A stretch of DNA of 13,904 nucleotides from the NCBI GenBank assembly GCA_913043155.1, contig CAJWLY010000020.1, positions 1 through 13,904 of the forward strand, given 5' to 3'. The stretch is from an uncultured Nitrospinaceae bacterium. Lineage in GTDB: Bacteria > Nitrospinota > Nitrospinia > Nitrospinales > VA-1. Below the pieces are notes generated by a model. It searched no databases, was not told the DNA's origin, and worked only from the letters and a program-made list of their open reading frames with translations. Numbering within the stretch: the stretch's first letter is position 1; each line of letters starts with the position of its first letter. The translations under genes and the position numbers were made by a program. This document shows, one piece after another, positions 1-6,423 of this stretch.

Positions 1-2
1 AG

Positions 3-66
3 TCAAGCCCCTGAACCTTTATCTGCCAGAACTCCAGAGGTAAAAGAAATCAAGCCCCTGAACCTT
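3..66. repeat. 17-bp direct repeat flanking the 3' end of the 50-aa gene
   Basis: The 17-mer TCAAGCCCCTGAACCTT occurs at 3-19 and again at 50-66, a 47-bp offset. The copy at 50-66 lies inside the 50-aa minus-strand gene; the copy at 3-19 overlaps only the last base of its stop codon and continues downstream. The match breaks at position 2 versus 49 and at 20 versus 67, so it is an isolated short repeat as far as the window shows. It may mark a small duplication that reset the end of the reading frame. Confidence 0.8.
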
Positions 67-171
67 CATTAGGCCCCAGTTGATGAAAAAAAAGTAACAA
101 GACATGGCAATGAGCGCGATGAAGAACCAAGTAATCGATTTTCCGGTGATGAATTTTTTTTGTTCTTCCAT
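19..171 (-). CDS. Small single-span membrane protein, 50 aa, unknown function
   Basis: A 50-residue ORF with ATG at 171-169 and stop at 21-19. It starts with a short charged, lysine-rich N-terminus (about residues 1-11), followed by one hydrophobic, aromatic-rich membrane helix (about 14-34), then a short polar tail with KVQGLD at 36-41. An AGGGG Shine-Dalgarno-like run lies about 12 bases upstream of the ATG. It follows the 34-aa microprotein gene on the same strand after 58 bases, so the two are probably co-transcribed. Size and topology resemble accessory subunits of respiratory complexes such as CcoQ-like proteins, but I recognise no family. The reading of the gene is well supported; the function is not known. 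Confidence 0.65.
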   Translation of the reverse strand: MEEQKKFITGKSITWFFIALIAMSCYFFFINWGLMKVQGLDFFYLWSSGR

Positions 172-229
172 TTCTAAATATTTCCCCTTTTAGGATTTAC
201 AAAACCAAATTCGTTTAAGCCGTTCCAGC

Positions 230-334
230 TTACCGCCAGACTGAAGCGAACCAGTAGAAGAACCACAGGCAGAAGATGACAGTACCAATGTAGACCCACG
301 GACCGGCTTTTTCTTTAAGTTTTTCTATATCCAT
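230..334 (-). CDS. Small single-span membrane protein, 34 aa, unknown function
   Basis: A 34-residue ORF with ATG at 334-332 and stop at 232-230. The N-terminus is amphipathic and charged (MDIEKLKEKAG), followed by one Trp/Phe/Tyr-rich membrane helix (about residues 12-33) ending in Arg. An AGGGG ribosome-binding site lies 8 bases before the ATG, which supports translation. It is upstream of the 50-aa gene in the same orientation. Its form (charged head, one aromatic helix) is like that of small subunits of cytochrome oxidases or other membrane complexes; this is analogy only. A possible promoter is the minus-strand TTGACA element at 571-600, which would leave a leader of more than 200 bases running antisense to the 35-aa gene. 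Confidence 0.65.
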   Translation of the reverse strand: MDIEKLKEKAGPWVYIGTVIFCLWFFYWFASVWR

Positions 335-383
335 TTAAGGTGCCCCTGAAAAAGAATGTGTAAAGGATTAAAACAATTTATTC

Positions 384-413
384 TTGACAGCTATAAATTC
401 TGAATGCTAGTTT
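384..413 (+). promoter_or_regulatory. Strong σ70-type promoter for the 35-aa gene
   Basis: A perfect -35 TTGACA (384-389), an 18-base spacer and a -10 TAGTTT (408-413) preceded by TGC at 405-407, an extended -10. Transcription would begin near 420, about 36 bases before the ATG at 456. It points at the 35-aa ORF and nothing else on this strand nearby. Confidence 0.6.
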
Positions 414-455
414 CAGTGTTCTTAGCGTTAATTATTTTTTCCCTGAGGAAACAAT

Positions 456-563
456 ATGGCCAGCAAAAATGGAAAAATTTTTGACACCATAGTCTACATC
501 GGGCTCGGAGTCAACGGACTCACCGCCACCTACCTGCTCCTCATGTACTTTGAGGTCATTTGA
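456..563 (+). CDS. Small single-span membrane protein, 35 aa, unknown function
   Basis: A 35-residue ORF with ATG at 456-458 and TGA at 561-563. GAGGAA, a good Shine-Dalgarno match, lies 5 bases before the start, and a consensus-like promoter lies at 384-413. The polar head (about residues 1-9) is followed by one membrane helix (about 10-33) containing small residues (GLGVNG, 16-21), and the protein ends FEVI. It is the only plus-strand gene in the first 4.2 kb and is divergent from the 34-aa gene. Promoter, ribosome-binding site and membrane-like composition together make it likely to be real. I recognise no family. A respiratory-complex microprotein is possible from context. Confidence 0.65.
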   Translation: MASKNGKIFDTIVYIGLGVNGLTATYLLLMYFEVI

Positions 564-570
564 TCGGGGA

Positions 571-600
571 ACTCTAACACAGGATTTCAAAAGGTGTCAA
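571..600 (-). promoter_or_regulatory. Minus-strand σ70-type promoter facing the 35-aa gene
   Basis: On the minus strand a perfect -35 TTGACA (600-595) is followed by an 18-base spacer and TAGAGT (576-571). A small inverted repeat, AGGGT-AAA-ACCCT (600-612), abuts the -35 box and could be an operator. Transcription would start near 563 and run antisense through the 35-aa gene toward the 34- and 50-aa genes. The -10 matches only 4 of 6 consensus bases, so activity is uncertain. Confidence 0.4.
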
Positions 601-693
601 GGGTAAAACCCTCGGGTTTCTCCAAATTCCTTCCTAAATTAAACCCTTTGTTTTTAATGATTTAGTTGGGTTCCGTTGGTCGAGCAATTCTTT

Positions 694-1404
694 TCAGGTT
701 TTTGGGTAGATTACGTACAGCATCAGGTAGGTGAGTGTACTGGTCAGGAGAATCAGTGCGTAAATAATCATCGTCCCCCGCCCTAAAATGCGGTGCCGCT
801 GGGCTCCGTCGGGAAGGAGTTTTTCGAATACCCTTTCCAGGTAAACCACGAGGACCGCTGTGCCGAATATGAAGACCCAGGCCAGACTCGCTGCAAACGA
901 TTTGTGACGCACAAAAATGAGAATGACCTGATTAACCGTCCACAGGCCAACAAGGGTGAGCAGGATTTTTTTGAAAGTTCCCGCGCTGACCTTAAGCTCT
1001 CCGGTGCGCAAGCGGTATTCTCCGCTGGTCCGACTGCAGGAACGAAATCCCTGGCAAATCATATAGATCGATAATATAAGACCTAGGGTCACGAGGATCA
1101 GGTGGGTGGTGAGAATGGGGACGAAGATGTTGTCGTACACCTCCTGCGGGCCGCCGAATCCCTCCTTCCCCTCGAACGACAGCACTCCCAGCTGGCGGGC
1201 GTAATAATAGGCACAGAAATAGACCACCATCGACACCATGGACACGAAAATCAGCTTGTGGTGCCGGGTTCCAAGCCCTTTTTTAGCCATTCCCCAGGCG
1301 ATCAGGAACATGAGGGTGAAGACTAGGGCAAGCAGGTAACTGACATCAGCGCCTACGGTGCCAGAGGGAGCCAGAAAACCAGGTTTTGCCAGCAGTTCTT
1401 TCAT
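694..1404 (-). CDS. DUF420 family membrane protein, possible heme-copper oxidase assembly factor
   Basis: A 236-aa integral membrane protein. Predicted spans are near residues 20-40, 51-70, 92-117, 147-166, 173-190 and 210-230. Family-like features are a basic His pair after the first span (TRHHK, 46-50), a His in the third span (TTHLIL, 99-104), and near the C-terminus RHRILGR (203-209) followed by a span ending YLMLYVIYP (226-234), close to the pattern I associate with DUF420 proteins. Bacterial DUF420 members such as YozB/CtaM support maturation of heme-copper cytochrome oxidases. It is longer than many members. An in-frame stop 24 codons upstream, with no intervening start, fixes the ATG at 1404; no clear Shine-Dalgarno sequence is seen. 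It follows the 58-aa gene on the same strand by about 100 bases. Confidence 0.85.
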   Translation of the reverse strand: MKELLAKPGFLAPSGTVGADVSYLLALVFTLMFLIAWGMAKKGLGTRHHKLIFVSMVSMVVYFCAYYYARQLGVLSFEGKEGFGGPQEVYDNIFVPILTTHLILVTLGLILSIYMICQGFRSCSRTSGEYRLRTGELKVSAGTFKKILLTLVGLWTVNQVILIFVRHKSFAASLAWVFIFGTAVLVVYLERVFEKLLPDGAQRHRILGRGTMIIYALILLTSTLTYLMLYVIYPKT

Positions 1405-1501
1405 TGGGGTCCGTTTGTATGGGTGCTGTGGGTATGGGGGTTGGGGGCAAAATGACCCTGGTGTCGCAAGTTACCCAAAAACCGGAATTTCCCCGGTCCG
1501 G

Positions 1502-1678
1502 TTACTTTTTCCGTTCCAGAAGCCAAGTACCACCGTAAAATTCCACCGCGCCTGCGATCGACAAGTAGAGGAGAGGTTCCATTTTCCACTGGCCAAAAAA
1601 AAGCACTACCACCAGGGTAATAGTAGCGAGGCCCAGCATTTGTAATGACCGTCCCAAGTAATAGGCGAAGGGATTCAT
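1502..1678 (-). CDS. Small two-span membrane protein, 58 aa, unknown function
   Basis: A 58-residue ORF with ATG at 1678 and stop at 1502. There are two hydrophobic segments (about residues 12-28 and 35-55) around a short polar turn (FGQWKMEP, 28-35), and a basic end (LLERKK). It begins only 6 bases after the stop of the 194-aa gene, which suggests translational coupling; the ribosome-binding site itself is weak. A different-frame ORF (1401-1589) covers the same stretch but encodes a low-complexity His/Pro/Asn-rich tail and is probably a shadow. The function is unknown; its place between the 194-aa gene and the DUF420 gene suggests a shared role. Confidence 0.65.
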   Translation of the reverse strand: MNPFAYYLGRSLQMLGLATITLVVVLFFGQWKMEPLLYLSIAGAVEFYGGTWLLERKK

Positions 1679-1684
1679 GAGGGC

Positions 1685-2269
1685 TTAACTTTTCATGCTG
1701 GCTCTTACCTTCTTGTTTGCGTTGATCAACTGTTCGATGTTTTCCCGGGCGAAGTTCTGGATAGTTTCTTTCACCATTTGCAGGACAATTTTTCCCTGTG
1801 GTGTCAAAGCACCCAAGGAATCGGGCAGCGATTCTGGGGCCTCATTTGCAGTCATTTTTTCAAATTGAGCCATGACTTCCTTATCGTTATACAAGTCATT
1901 CAGTGGATAGCTGTAAAGAAGTTTTACATAGTCCCGCTCTTTTTCGGTGTCCTTTTTCGAGTCCCATACGATATTTTCCATCTCGATGGAAACCGGTTTA
2001 TTCTTCGTTTTCGATAGGATTTTCTTAATCTCATTGAAATAACCACTCATGTTTTTGTCGTCTTTGAGCTCGTCTTGGGGAATCTTGGAACTGATCTCGA
2101 ACTCGATATTGTCCTCGACCACGCCGGGGCGGCTGATTTCGTAGGTGATGTTTTCGTGGTTGAACCGACGGCCTTTTTTTGGGGTATACATTTTCTGCGT
2201 CTCCCCAATCAGTTGTGTAAGACCGTCGCCTGCGAACTGACTGAAAAGAATCCGTTTCAAAGTTGCCAT
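1685..2269 (-). CDS. Conserved-looking hypothetical protein, 194 aa, soluble
   Basis: No family recognised. The protein is hydrophilic and Lys/Glu-rich with no signal peptide or membrane span, so it is probably cytoplasmic. Residues 1-70 look β-rich (NITYEISRPGVVEDNIEFEIS). A Lys/Asp-rich stretch at about 65-92 is likely helical. The C-terminal third (about 155-194) is predicted as long helix (IVLQMVKETIQNFARENIEQ). The start is supported by AGGAGGAAG 5 bases upstream, one of the best ribosome-binding sites here. A candidate promoter lies at 2346-2373. It is the first gene of a probable unit with the 58-aa membrane protein and DUF420, so it could be a soluble partner or assembly helper; this is inference from order only. 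Confidence 0.85.
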   Translation of the reverse strand: MATLKRILFSQFAGDGLTQLIGETQKMYTPKKGRRFNHENITYEISRPGVVEDNIEFEISSKIPQDELKDDKNMSGYFNEIKKILSKTKNKPVSIEMENIVWDSKKDTEKERDYVKLLYSYPLNDLYNDKEVMAQFEKMTANEAPESLPDSLGALTPQGKIVLQMVKETIQNFARENIEQLINANKKVRASMKS

Positions 2270-2345
2270 GGAACTTCCTCCTGAAATAAAAAATACTGCC
2301 CTCGCCCAAAGTCAGAAAAGAGCAGTAAATTTGATGGAACGGTGC

Positions 2346-2373
2346 AGCATAACACGTCTGCCATTTTATGAAA
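2346..2373 (-). promoter_or_regulatory. Candidate promoter for the 194-aa gene
   Basis: On the minus strand: -35-like TTTCAT (2373-2368), a 16-base spacer and TATGCT (2351-2346) preceded by TGT, an extended -10. It lies about 75 bases before the ATG at 2269 in the 159-base gap after the HmuY gene. The -35 box is poor, so confidence rests on the extended -10. Confidence 0.35.
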
Positions 2374-2428
2374 ACACCCGATTTCCCGGGGGAACGGAAA
2401 AACGCAGACAAGCTATTTCTACAGAGGT

Positions 2429-3193
2429 TTAGCCAGCAGCAGGCTTGAGAAATTTGTTCGATCCACTCGCCTGATAGACGTACTGCATCTGGATGCAGCC
2501 CGTTTCCTTGTTAGCGCAGTAAAAATTCAGAAACTTAATCTTGGCGAATTTTTCGTCGGCGGTTTTTACAGCGTAGGTGTTGGACTTGGGCGTGAGCTTA
2601 TGTGTCAGGTAGTTGTATCTATACCATTTCAGGAGAATGGGATTTTCCGTTTCGGTGCGCGTGGCGCTGTCCTGAATATAGTTGTTGAGGGGGGCCTCCG
2701 GGATTTGGTTGAATTCCGCAGAATTTCCCAGATCGACCAACCCCGCCTTGCCGAACTTGTTGGTGGCACCACCGTTCGAGATCACCTTACTGCGGCGGAA
2801 CGCCAGGTCCCACTCAAGGGAGGTCTGGTCCTGGATCTTCACCACTCCGCCACGGGAAAAGTCGAAGTAAACCCAGTCATTCTCTGAAGAGGCGTTGATC
2901 ATCACCACACGGGGGGACATGAGATTTGGCGGAACCGCGGGCGCGGTCGGTAACGCAGGCGGACTGTCAGTGGCTTCCCCTTCTTTCGGCAGGTTCACGC
3001 TGGGTGAGCCCAGGAAACTCTCCATTTGTATCATTTTCGCCGGAAGCCAGAACGCGGCGATCAGCAGGAGGGTAATGCACAGGCTCAGAAGAAATAGGTT
3101 TTTCCATAGTTTCTTCTTCTTGAGCTCCTGCTTGTCAACCGGTCCGGGTTTTGTCGCGTGGACAGGTGATTCAAATGGATCGGTCGTTGACAT
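2429..3193 (-). CDS. Membrane-anchored HmuY-domain protein
   Basis: A 254-aa protein. A cytoplasmic N-terminus rich in Lys (1-30) leads to one membrane helix (about 31-51) and a Pro/Ala-rich linker (about 68-90). A HmuY-like β-domain follows (about 94-248). Characteristic parts are the DWVYFDFSRG strand (106-115), the WDLAFRRSKVISNGGATN block (128-145) and the closing KIKFLNFYC...GCIQMQYVY segment, with a Cys pair near the end. Known HmuY proteins are outer-membrane lipoprotein hemophores that take heme from host or environmental proteins. This one lacks a lipobox and seems to be an inner-membrane signal-anchored form. Few His residues are present, so heme ligation as in Porphyromonas HmuY (two His) is doubtful. 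It begins 21 bases after the CsgG-like gene and is probably co-transcribed with it. Confidence 0.8.
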   Translation of the reverse strand: MSTTDPFESPVHATKPGPVDKQELKKKKLWKNLFLLSLCITLLLIAAFWLPAKMIQMESFLGSPSVNLPKEGEATDSPPALPTAPAVPPNLMSPRVVMINASSENDWVYFDFSRGGVVKIQDQTSLEWDLAFRRSKVISNGGATNKFGKAGLVDLGNSAEFNQIPEAPLNNYIQDSATRTETENPILLKWYRYNYLTHKLTPKSNTYAVKTADEKFAKIKFLNFYCANKETGCIQMQYVYQASGSNKFLKPAAG

Positions 3194-3214
3194 AACACAT
3201 TAGGAATAGAAAAA

Positions 3215-4123
3215 TTATTTTACTGGAATTCGGTTTTTACGGAACGCTTTAAGGACGTTTTTCATAGCCGCCTGGGACAGTTGTTTCTTGCTCATCCATT
3301 GTGGACCCGACTCCAGAAGGAAACGGGTCAGCCCCGTTGGCTGCGATCCCACATAACGTGCTCCCCAGATTACGTCACCCGTTTGGGCGCTCACCAGAAA
3401 AGCGCCAAACTCGACGCCGCTGGCCAGGCTTTTTTCAATCACTCCCGCCCGGTTCCGATAGGTGTCCATGTACTTGGTAACAGCGCCGATTATTACGGCG
3501 TCCACCTTCTCGTTCGAATACGGTAGCTCGGGAATGACCGGTTGGCCTTCCTTGTTTTGGGGTACCGACGTGCCTGGTGGTGGCTTAGCAACGATTTTTA
3601 ACTGAGCATCTTCAAGCACCACCGGGGGAGGAATGATGAAATAGCTACTTGCCGACAGCAGTTCATCGGAAACCTGTTTTGCTACCACATTGCCCGCATT
3701 TTCGTCCCTGAACGGACCTGAGGTCTTGTTTTCAAATCCCAAAACGCCTATCCTTCGAATCGACCTGAACGCCTGCTCGTTGAAAACCTTGCTCTGTACC
3801 TGGTCTTCCGGAGCGACCCCAAGTAGTTGGTTGTAATAGACCGGGAAATTCTGGTTTTGGGAAAACTTTTTTATATACTTGGGAATAGGGTGTGCTTCGT
3901 TGATCTCATCGTTCAGGTTCGGGTGAAGGGATGGATGAAACACCGGCGGCGTATCGTTTCTGGGATGGAATTCAGGAGAGGCCAGAAACTCGGCCTGGCC
4001 TCGGTCGAAAGCGTCTCCTACCGGGAACGCACCGGCCCCGGAAACGAAAAAAAATAGCACCCCGAACAAAATCAAAGAGCAATGAAACGGTTGAATGGTC
4101 CGAGAACAAAATCTCACTATCAT
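3215..4123 (-). CDS. Exported CsgG/LpoB/TolB-N-like protein
   Basis: 302 aa from the ATG at 4123. This start is preferred over one 66 bases upstream because AGGGAGG sits 8 bases before it and a signal peptide follows directly (hydrophobic 15-28, likely cleavage after SGAGA, 28-32). No lipobox Cys is seen at the cleavage site. Mature residues 33-110 form a Pro/His/Asn-rich, probably flexible lead. Residues about 122-170 carry the IGVLGFENKTSGPF pattern followed by a helix and a strand (YFIIPPP), typical of CsgG/LpoB/TolB-N-like domains. A later part (VDAVIIGAVTKYMD and GVEFGAFLVSAQTGDVIWGARY) matches the second half of this fold as seen in many uncharacterised proteobacterial envelope lipoproteins. 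The family works in envelope assembly or secretion; the specific role is unknown. It is the first gene of a two-gene unit with the HmuY gene. Confidence 0.75.
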   Translation of the reverse strand: MIVRFCSRTIQPFHCSLILFGVLFFFVSGAGAFPVGDAFDRGQAEFLASPEFHPRNDTPPVFHPSLHPNLNDEINEAHPIPKYIKKFSQNQNFPVYYNQLLGVAPEDQVQSKVFNEQAFRSIRRIGVLGFENKTSGPFRDENAGNVVAKQVSDELLSASSYFIIPPPVVLEDAQLKIVAKPPPGTSVPQNKEGQPVIPELPYSNEKVDAVIIGAVTKYMDTYRNRAGVIEKSLASGVEFGAFLVSAQTGDVIWGARYVGSQPTGLTRFLLESGPQWMSKKQLSQAAMKNVLKAFRKNRIPVK

Positions 4124-4179
4124 GTAAAGCCTCCCTGCATCAAGTTTGGATCGCAGAAAACGCGCCTCACCACATTTTA

Positions 4180-4207
4180 AATATAGCACAGGGACATGCT
4201 AATTCAA
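4180..4207 (-). promoter_or_regulatory. σ70-type promoter for the CsgG-like/HmuY unit
   Basis: On the minus strand: -35 TTGAAT (4207-4202), a 16-base spacer and -10 TATATT (4185-4180) preceded by TGC, an extended -10. Transcription would start near 4173, about 50 bases before the ATG at 4123. This also supports 4123 as the real start, because the longer ORF start at 4189 lies upstream of the predicted transcript. Confidence 0.6.
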
Positions 4208-4283
4208 TAATAATTCCCGATAAAACAAATAACTAACTCTACTTGAGGTTTTTTATCTCCGGTTGACGTGACTGGTTTCAGAC

Positions 4284-6314
4284 ATGAACGAAACCAACAC
4301 CTCGCTAACGGAACGTTCCTTTATTGATGACGGATTCTTATTGATGAACCTTCAAAACCGTGCTTTCGAATGGGTCTCCCCAGAAGTTCAACCGATTGTT
4401 CTGGGACTTTTAGTTCTTGTCGCTACTGGCCGCTTCCTGATTCTTTTGTGGCCGAAATGGCAAGTCCTTAAATCGGCCCGGCCCGAAAACCGATCTGACA
4501 ACTCTCTAAAAAGGTTGGTCCATACAGTTCAAATCGCATTCCTTCAGCTGAAATTTTTTAAAGAGGTTAAGACCGGGTGGATGCACGTGTTTATTTTCTG
4601 GGGATTTCTCATCTTTCTCCTTCGCGCTGCACAGTTTTTTGCGATTGGATTTCTCCCATCAATACATACGGATTTTGGCGGGTTCGAAACGCTCTACGAG
4701 CTATTTAAAGACTTGTTCGTCGTGCTCGTGACACTAGCTGCATCTTATGCCCTATATCGGCGGTTGATCATTCGACCCGAGCGTCTCACGCTTTCGCCGG
4801 AAGGAGTCGTCATTCTCGTCCTCATCCTTACCATTATGTTGAGCGACGCCCTGTTCGACGTGGCGTGGCTTGCACGGAACCCCGAAGCAGGAGCTGGAGG
4901 AAACTTCATCGGACCACTTCTCGCACCGATACTTGCCGTTCTCGGTTCCGGTGCGGCCGTTCACCTACACAACCTGGCCTATTGGACGCACGTGGTTTGC
5001 ATTCTTTACTTTCTGACGCTCCTTCCCGAATCGAAACATTTTCACATCGTTACCTCGATTCCCAATGTGTACTTCTCGAACGTTTCCGGATGTGGCAACC
5101 TGATCCGTTGCATCGACTTCGAAGACAAGACACGCGAAAGCTTCGGCGTGTCAAAGATCGAAGAGTTTTCCTGGAAGCAACTGCTTGATCTCCACACCTG
5201 CACTGAGTGTGGGCGGTGCGACGTGGTTTGTCCCGCGCTCGCCAGCGGCAAACCGCTCTCGCCGAAAAAACTCACCGTAGATCTGCGCGACCATCTTAAT
5301 CGATTCGGAGGCCAACCCGGTGTACCCGAAACACCCGCCCTGCTTGGCGGAGTCATCCAAGATGAGGCGCTGTGGTCATGTACCACCTGCGGTGCGTGCG
5401 AGGAGGAATGCCCCGTCATGATTGAATACGTCAACAAGGTGGTGGACCTAAGGCGCGGACTCGTTCTCATGAACAACCGTTACCCGGCTGAGTTCGCGGG
5501 TGCCTTCAAGTCACTTGAGACCCAATCAAATCCGTGGGGATTCGGCAGTAACACCCGCGCCGATTGGGCGAAGGAGTTGGGTGTAAAAACATGGGATAAG
5601 AACAACCCGACCGAGTACCTGTACTTCGTGGGATGCAACGGATCTTTCGACGACCGGGGTAAAAAGATTGCGATGGCGGTGGTTCAATCGCTTCGGTCGG
5701 CGGGCGTCGATTTTTCTATCCTCGGCAACGACGAAGGGTGTACCGGCGACCCGGCGCGCCGGGCGGGCAACGAATACCTGTTCGATATGCTTGCCTCTAG
5801 AAATGCCAAAATGTTCAAGGAAAAATCCGTCATGAAAATTATCACCCACTGCCCGCACTGCTTCAATTCGCTAAAGAACGAGTACGCTGATTTCGGGGTC
5901 GAACTCGACGTCATCCACCATTCCGAACTGCTCGAACGGCTAGCGAAGGAAGAAACTGGCGGAAAAAAGATTTCCGGAAAGACTGTGTACCACGACTCCT
6001 GTTATCTGGGGCGGCACAATAAAATTTATGATGCCCCGCGCGAGGTCGCTACACGGAATATAGAGTCCGGCATTATCAGTGAAGTCGAAACTAGCAGGGA
6101 ACGCGGCGTCTGTTGCGGTGCGGGCGGCGCGCGGTTTCTGCTCGAAGAGAAGACCGGCACCCGCATGAGCCACCATCGCATCGATCAGTTGATGGAGTCC
6201 GACCCCGACACCATCGCCGTTTCCTGTCCCTATTGCGTCCTTATGCTTGAAGATGCGCTCAAGGCCAAAAACTTGCATGATAAAGTAAAAGTCAAAGACA
6301 TCAGCGAACTTTAA
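4284..6314 (+). CDS. Membrane-bound HdrD/CCG-type Fe-S oxidoreductase with cytochrome-b-like domain
   Basis: A 676-aa protein. The N-terminal part (about 35-250) has about six membrane spans like the NarI/DsrM-type cytochrome b domain. Two 4Fe-4S motifs follow: C306-x2-C309-x2-C312-x3-C316-P and C366-x2-C369-x2-C372-x3-C376-P. Two CCG (HdrB-type) domains come next. The first has C451, GCTG at 485-488 (a single Cys at the usual pair) and C523/C526. The second is canonical with C573, C610-C611-G and C648/C651. Such proteins pass electrons between a soluble donor (often electron-transfer flavoprotein in acyl-CoA oxidation, or a disulfide substrate) and the quinone pool. No etfAB or acyl-CoA dehydrogenase gene is adjacent here, so the partner is unknown. 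The ribosome-binding site is weak; an ATG at residue 21 is an alternative start. Confidence 0.9.
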   Translation: MNETNTSLTERSFIDDGFLLMNLQNRAFEWVSPEVQPIVLGLLVLVATGRFLILLWPKWQVLKSARPENRSDNSLKRLVHTVQIAFLQLKFFKEVKTGWMHVFIFWGFLIFLLRAAQFFAIGFLPSIHTDFGGFETLYELFKDLFVVLVTLAASYALYRRLIIRPERLTLSPEGVVILVLILTIMLSDALFDVAWLARNPEAGAGGNFIGPLLAPILAVLGSGAAVHLHNLAYWTHVVCILYFLTLLPESKHFHIVTSIPNVYFSNVSGCGNLIRCIDFEDKTRESFGVSKIEEFSWKQLLDLHTCTECGRCDVVCPALASGKPLSPKKLTVDLRDHLNRFGGQPGVPETPALLGGVIQDEALWSCTTCGACEEECPVMIEYVNKVVDLRRGLVLMNNRYPAEFAGAFKSLETQSNPWGFGSNTRADWAKELGVKTWDKNNPTEYLYFVGCNGSFDDRGKKIAMAVVQSLRSAGVDFSILGNDEGCTGDPARRAGNEYLFDMLASRNAKMFKEKSVMKIITHCPHCFNSLKNEYADFGVELDVIHHSELLERLAKEETGGKKISGKTVYHDSCYLGRHNKIYDAPREVATRNIESGIISEVETSRERGVCCGAGGARFLLEEKTGTRMSHHRIDQLMESDPDTIAVSCPYCVLMLEDALKAKNLHDKVKVKDISEL

Positions 6315-6376
6315 CCCGGCCATCCGTATACGTGTGGCGCGTCCTCATAATGGCCTCTTCTCTTAATGAGTTAATC

Positions 6377-6385
6377 TGTTAAAAT
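6377..6385 (+). promoter_or_regulatory. Extended -10 element upstream of glnS
   Basis: TGTTAAAAT at 6377-6385 fits an extended -10 (TGn followed by TAAAAT, 5 of 6). It lies about 39 bases before the glnS ATG. No good -35 box is present at the right spacing, so this is a tentative call. The gene could instead be read through from the oxidoreductase gene, 109 bases upstream. Confidence 0.35.
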
Positions 6386-6423
6386 GCCGTTTCTTATGAA
6401 CAGTCACCGCACGAACCACTCTG

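Noticed and set aside
1401..1589. 62-codon minus-strand ORF whose stop overlaps the DUF420 start codon
   Set aside because: It overlaps the better supported 58-aa membrane protein in another frame, has no ribosome-binding site and ends in a low-complexity His/Pro/Asn-rich tail.
2359..2409. GTCTGC/GCAGAC inverted repeat in the gap after the HmuY gene
   Set aside because: Six-base arms about 40 bases apart are expected by chance, and no U-tract follows.
4752..6323. Several minus-strand ORFs of 70-144 codons opposite the Fe-S oxidoreductase gene
   Set aside because: They are antisense shadows with atypical composition and no ribosome-binding sites, lying fully inside a confidently identified gene.
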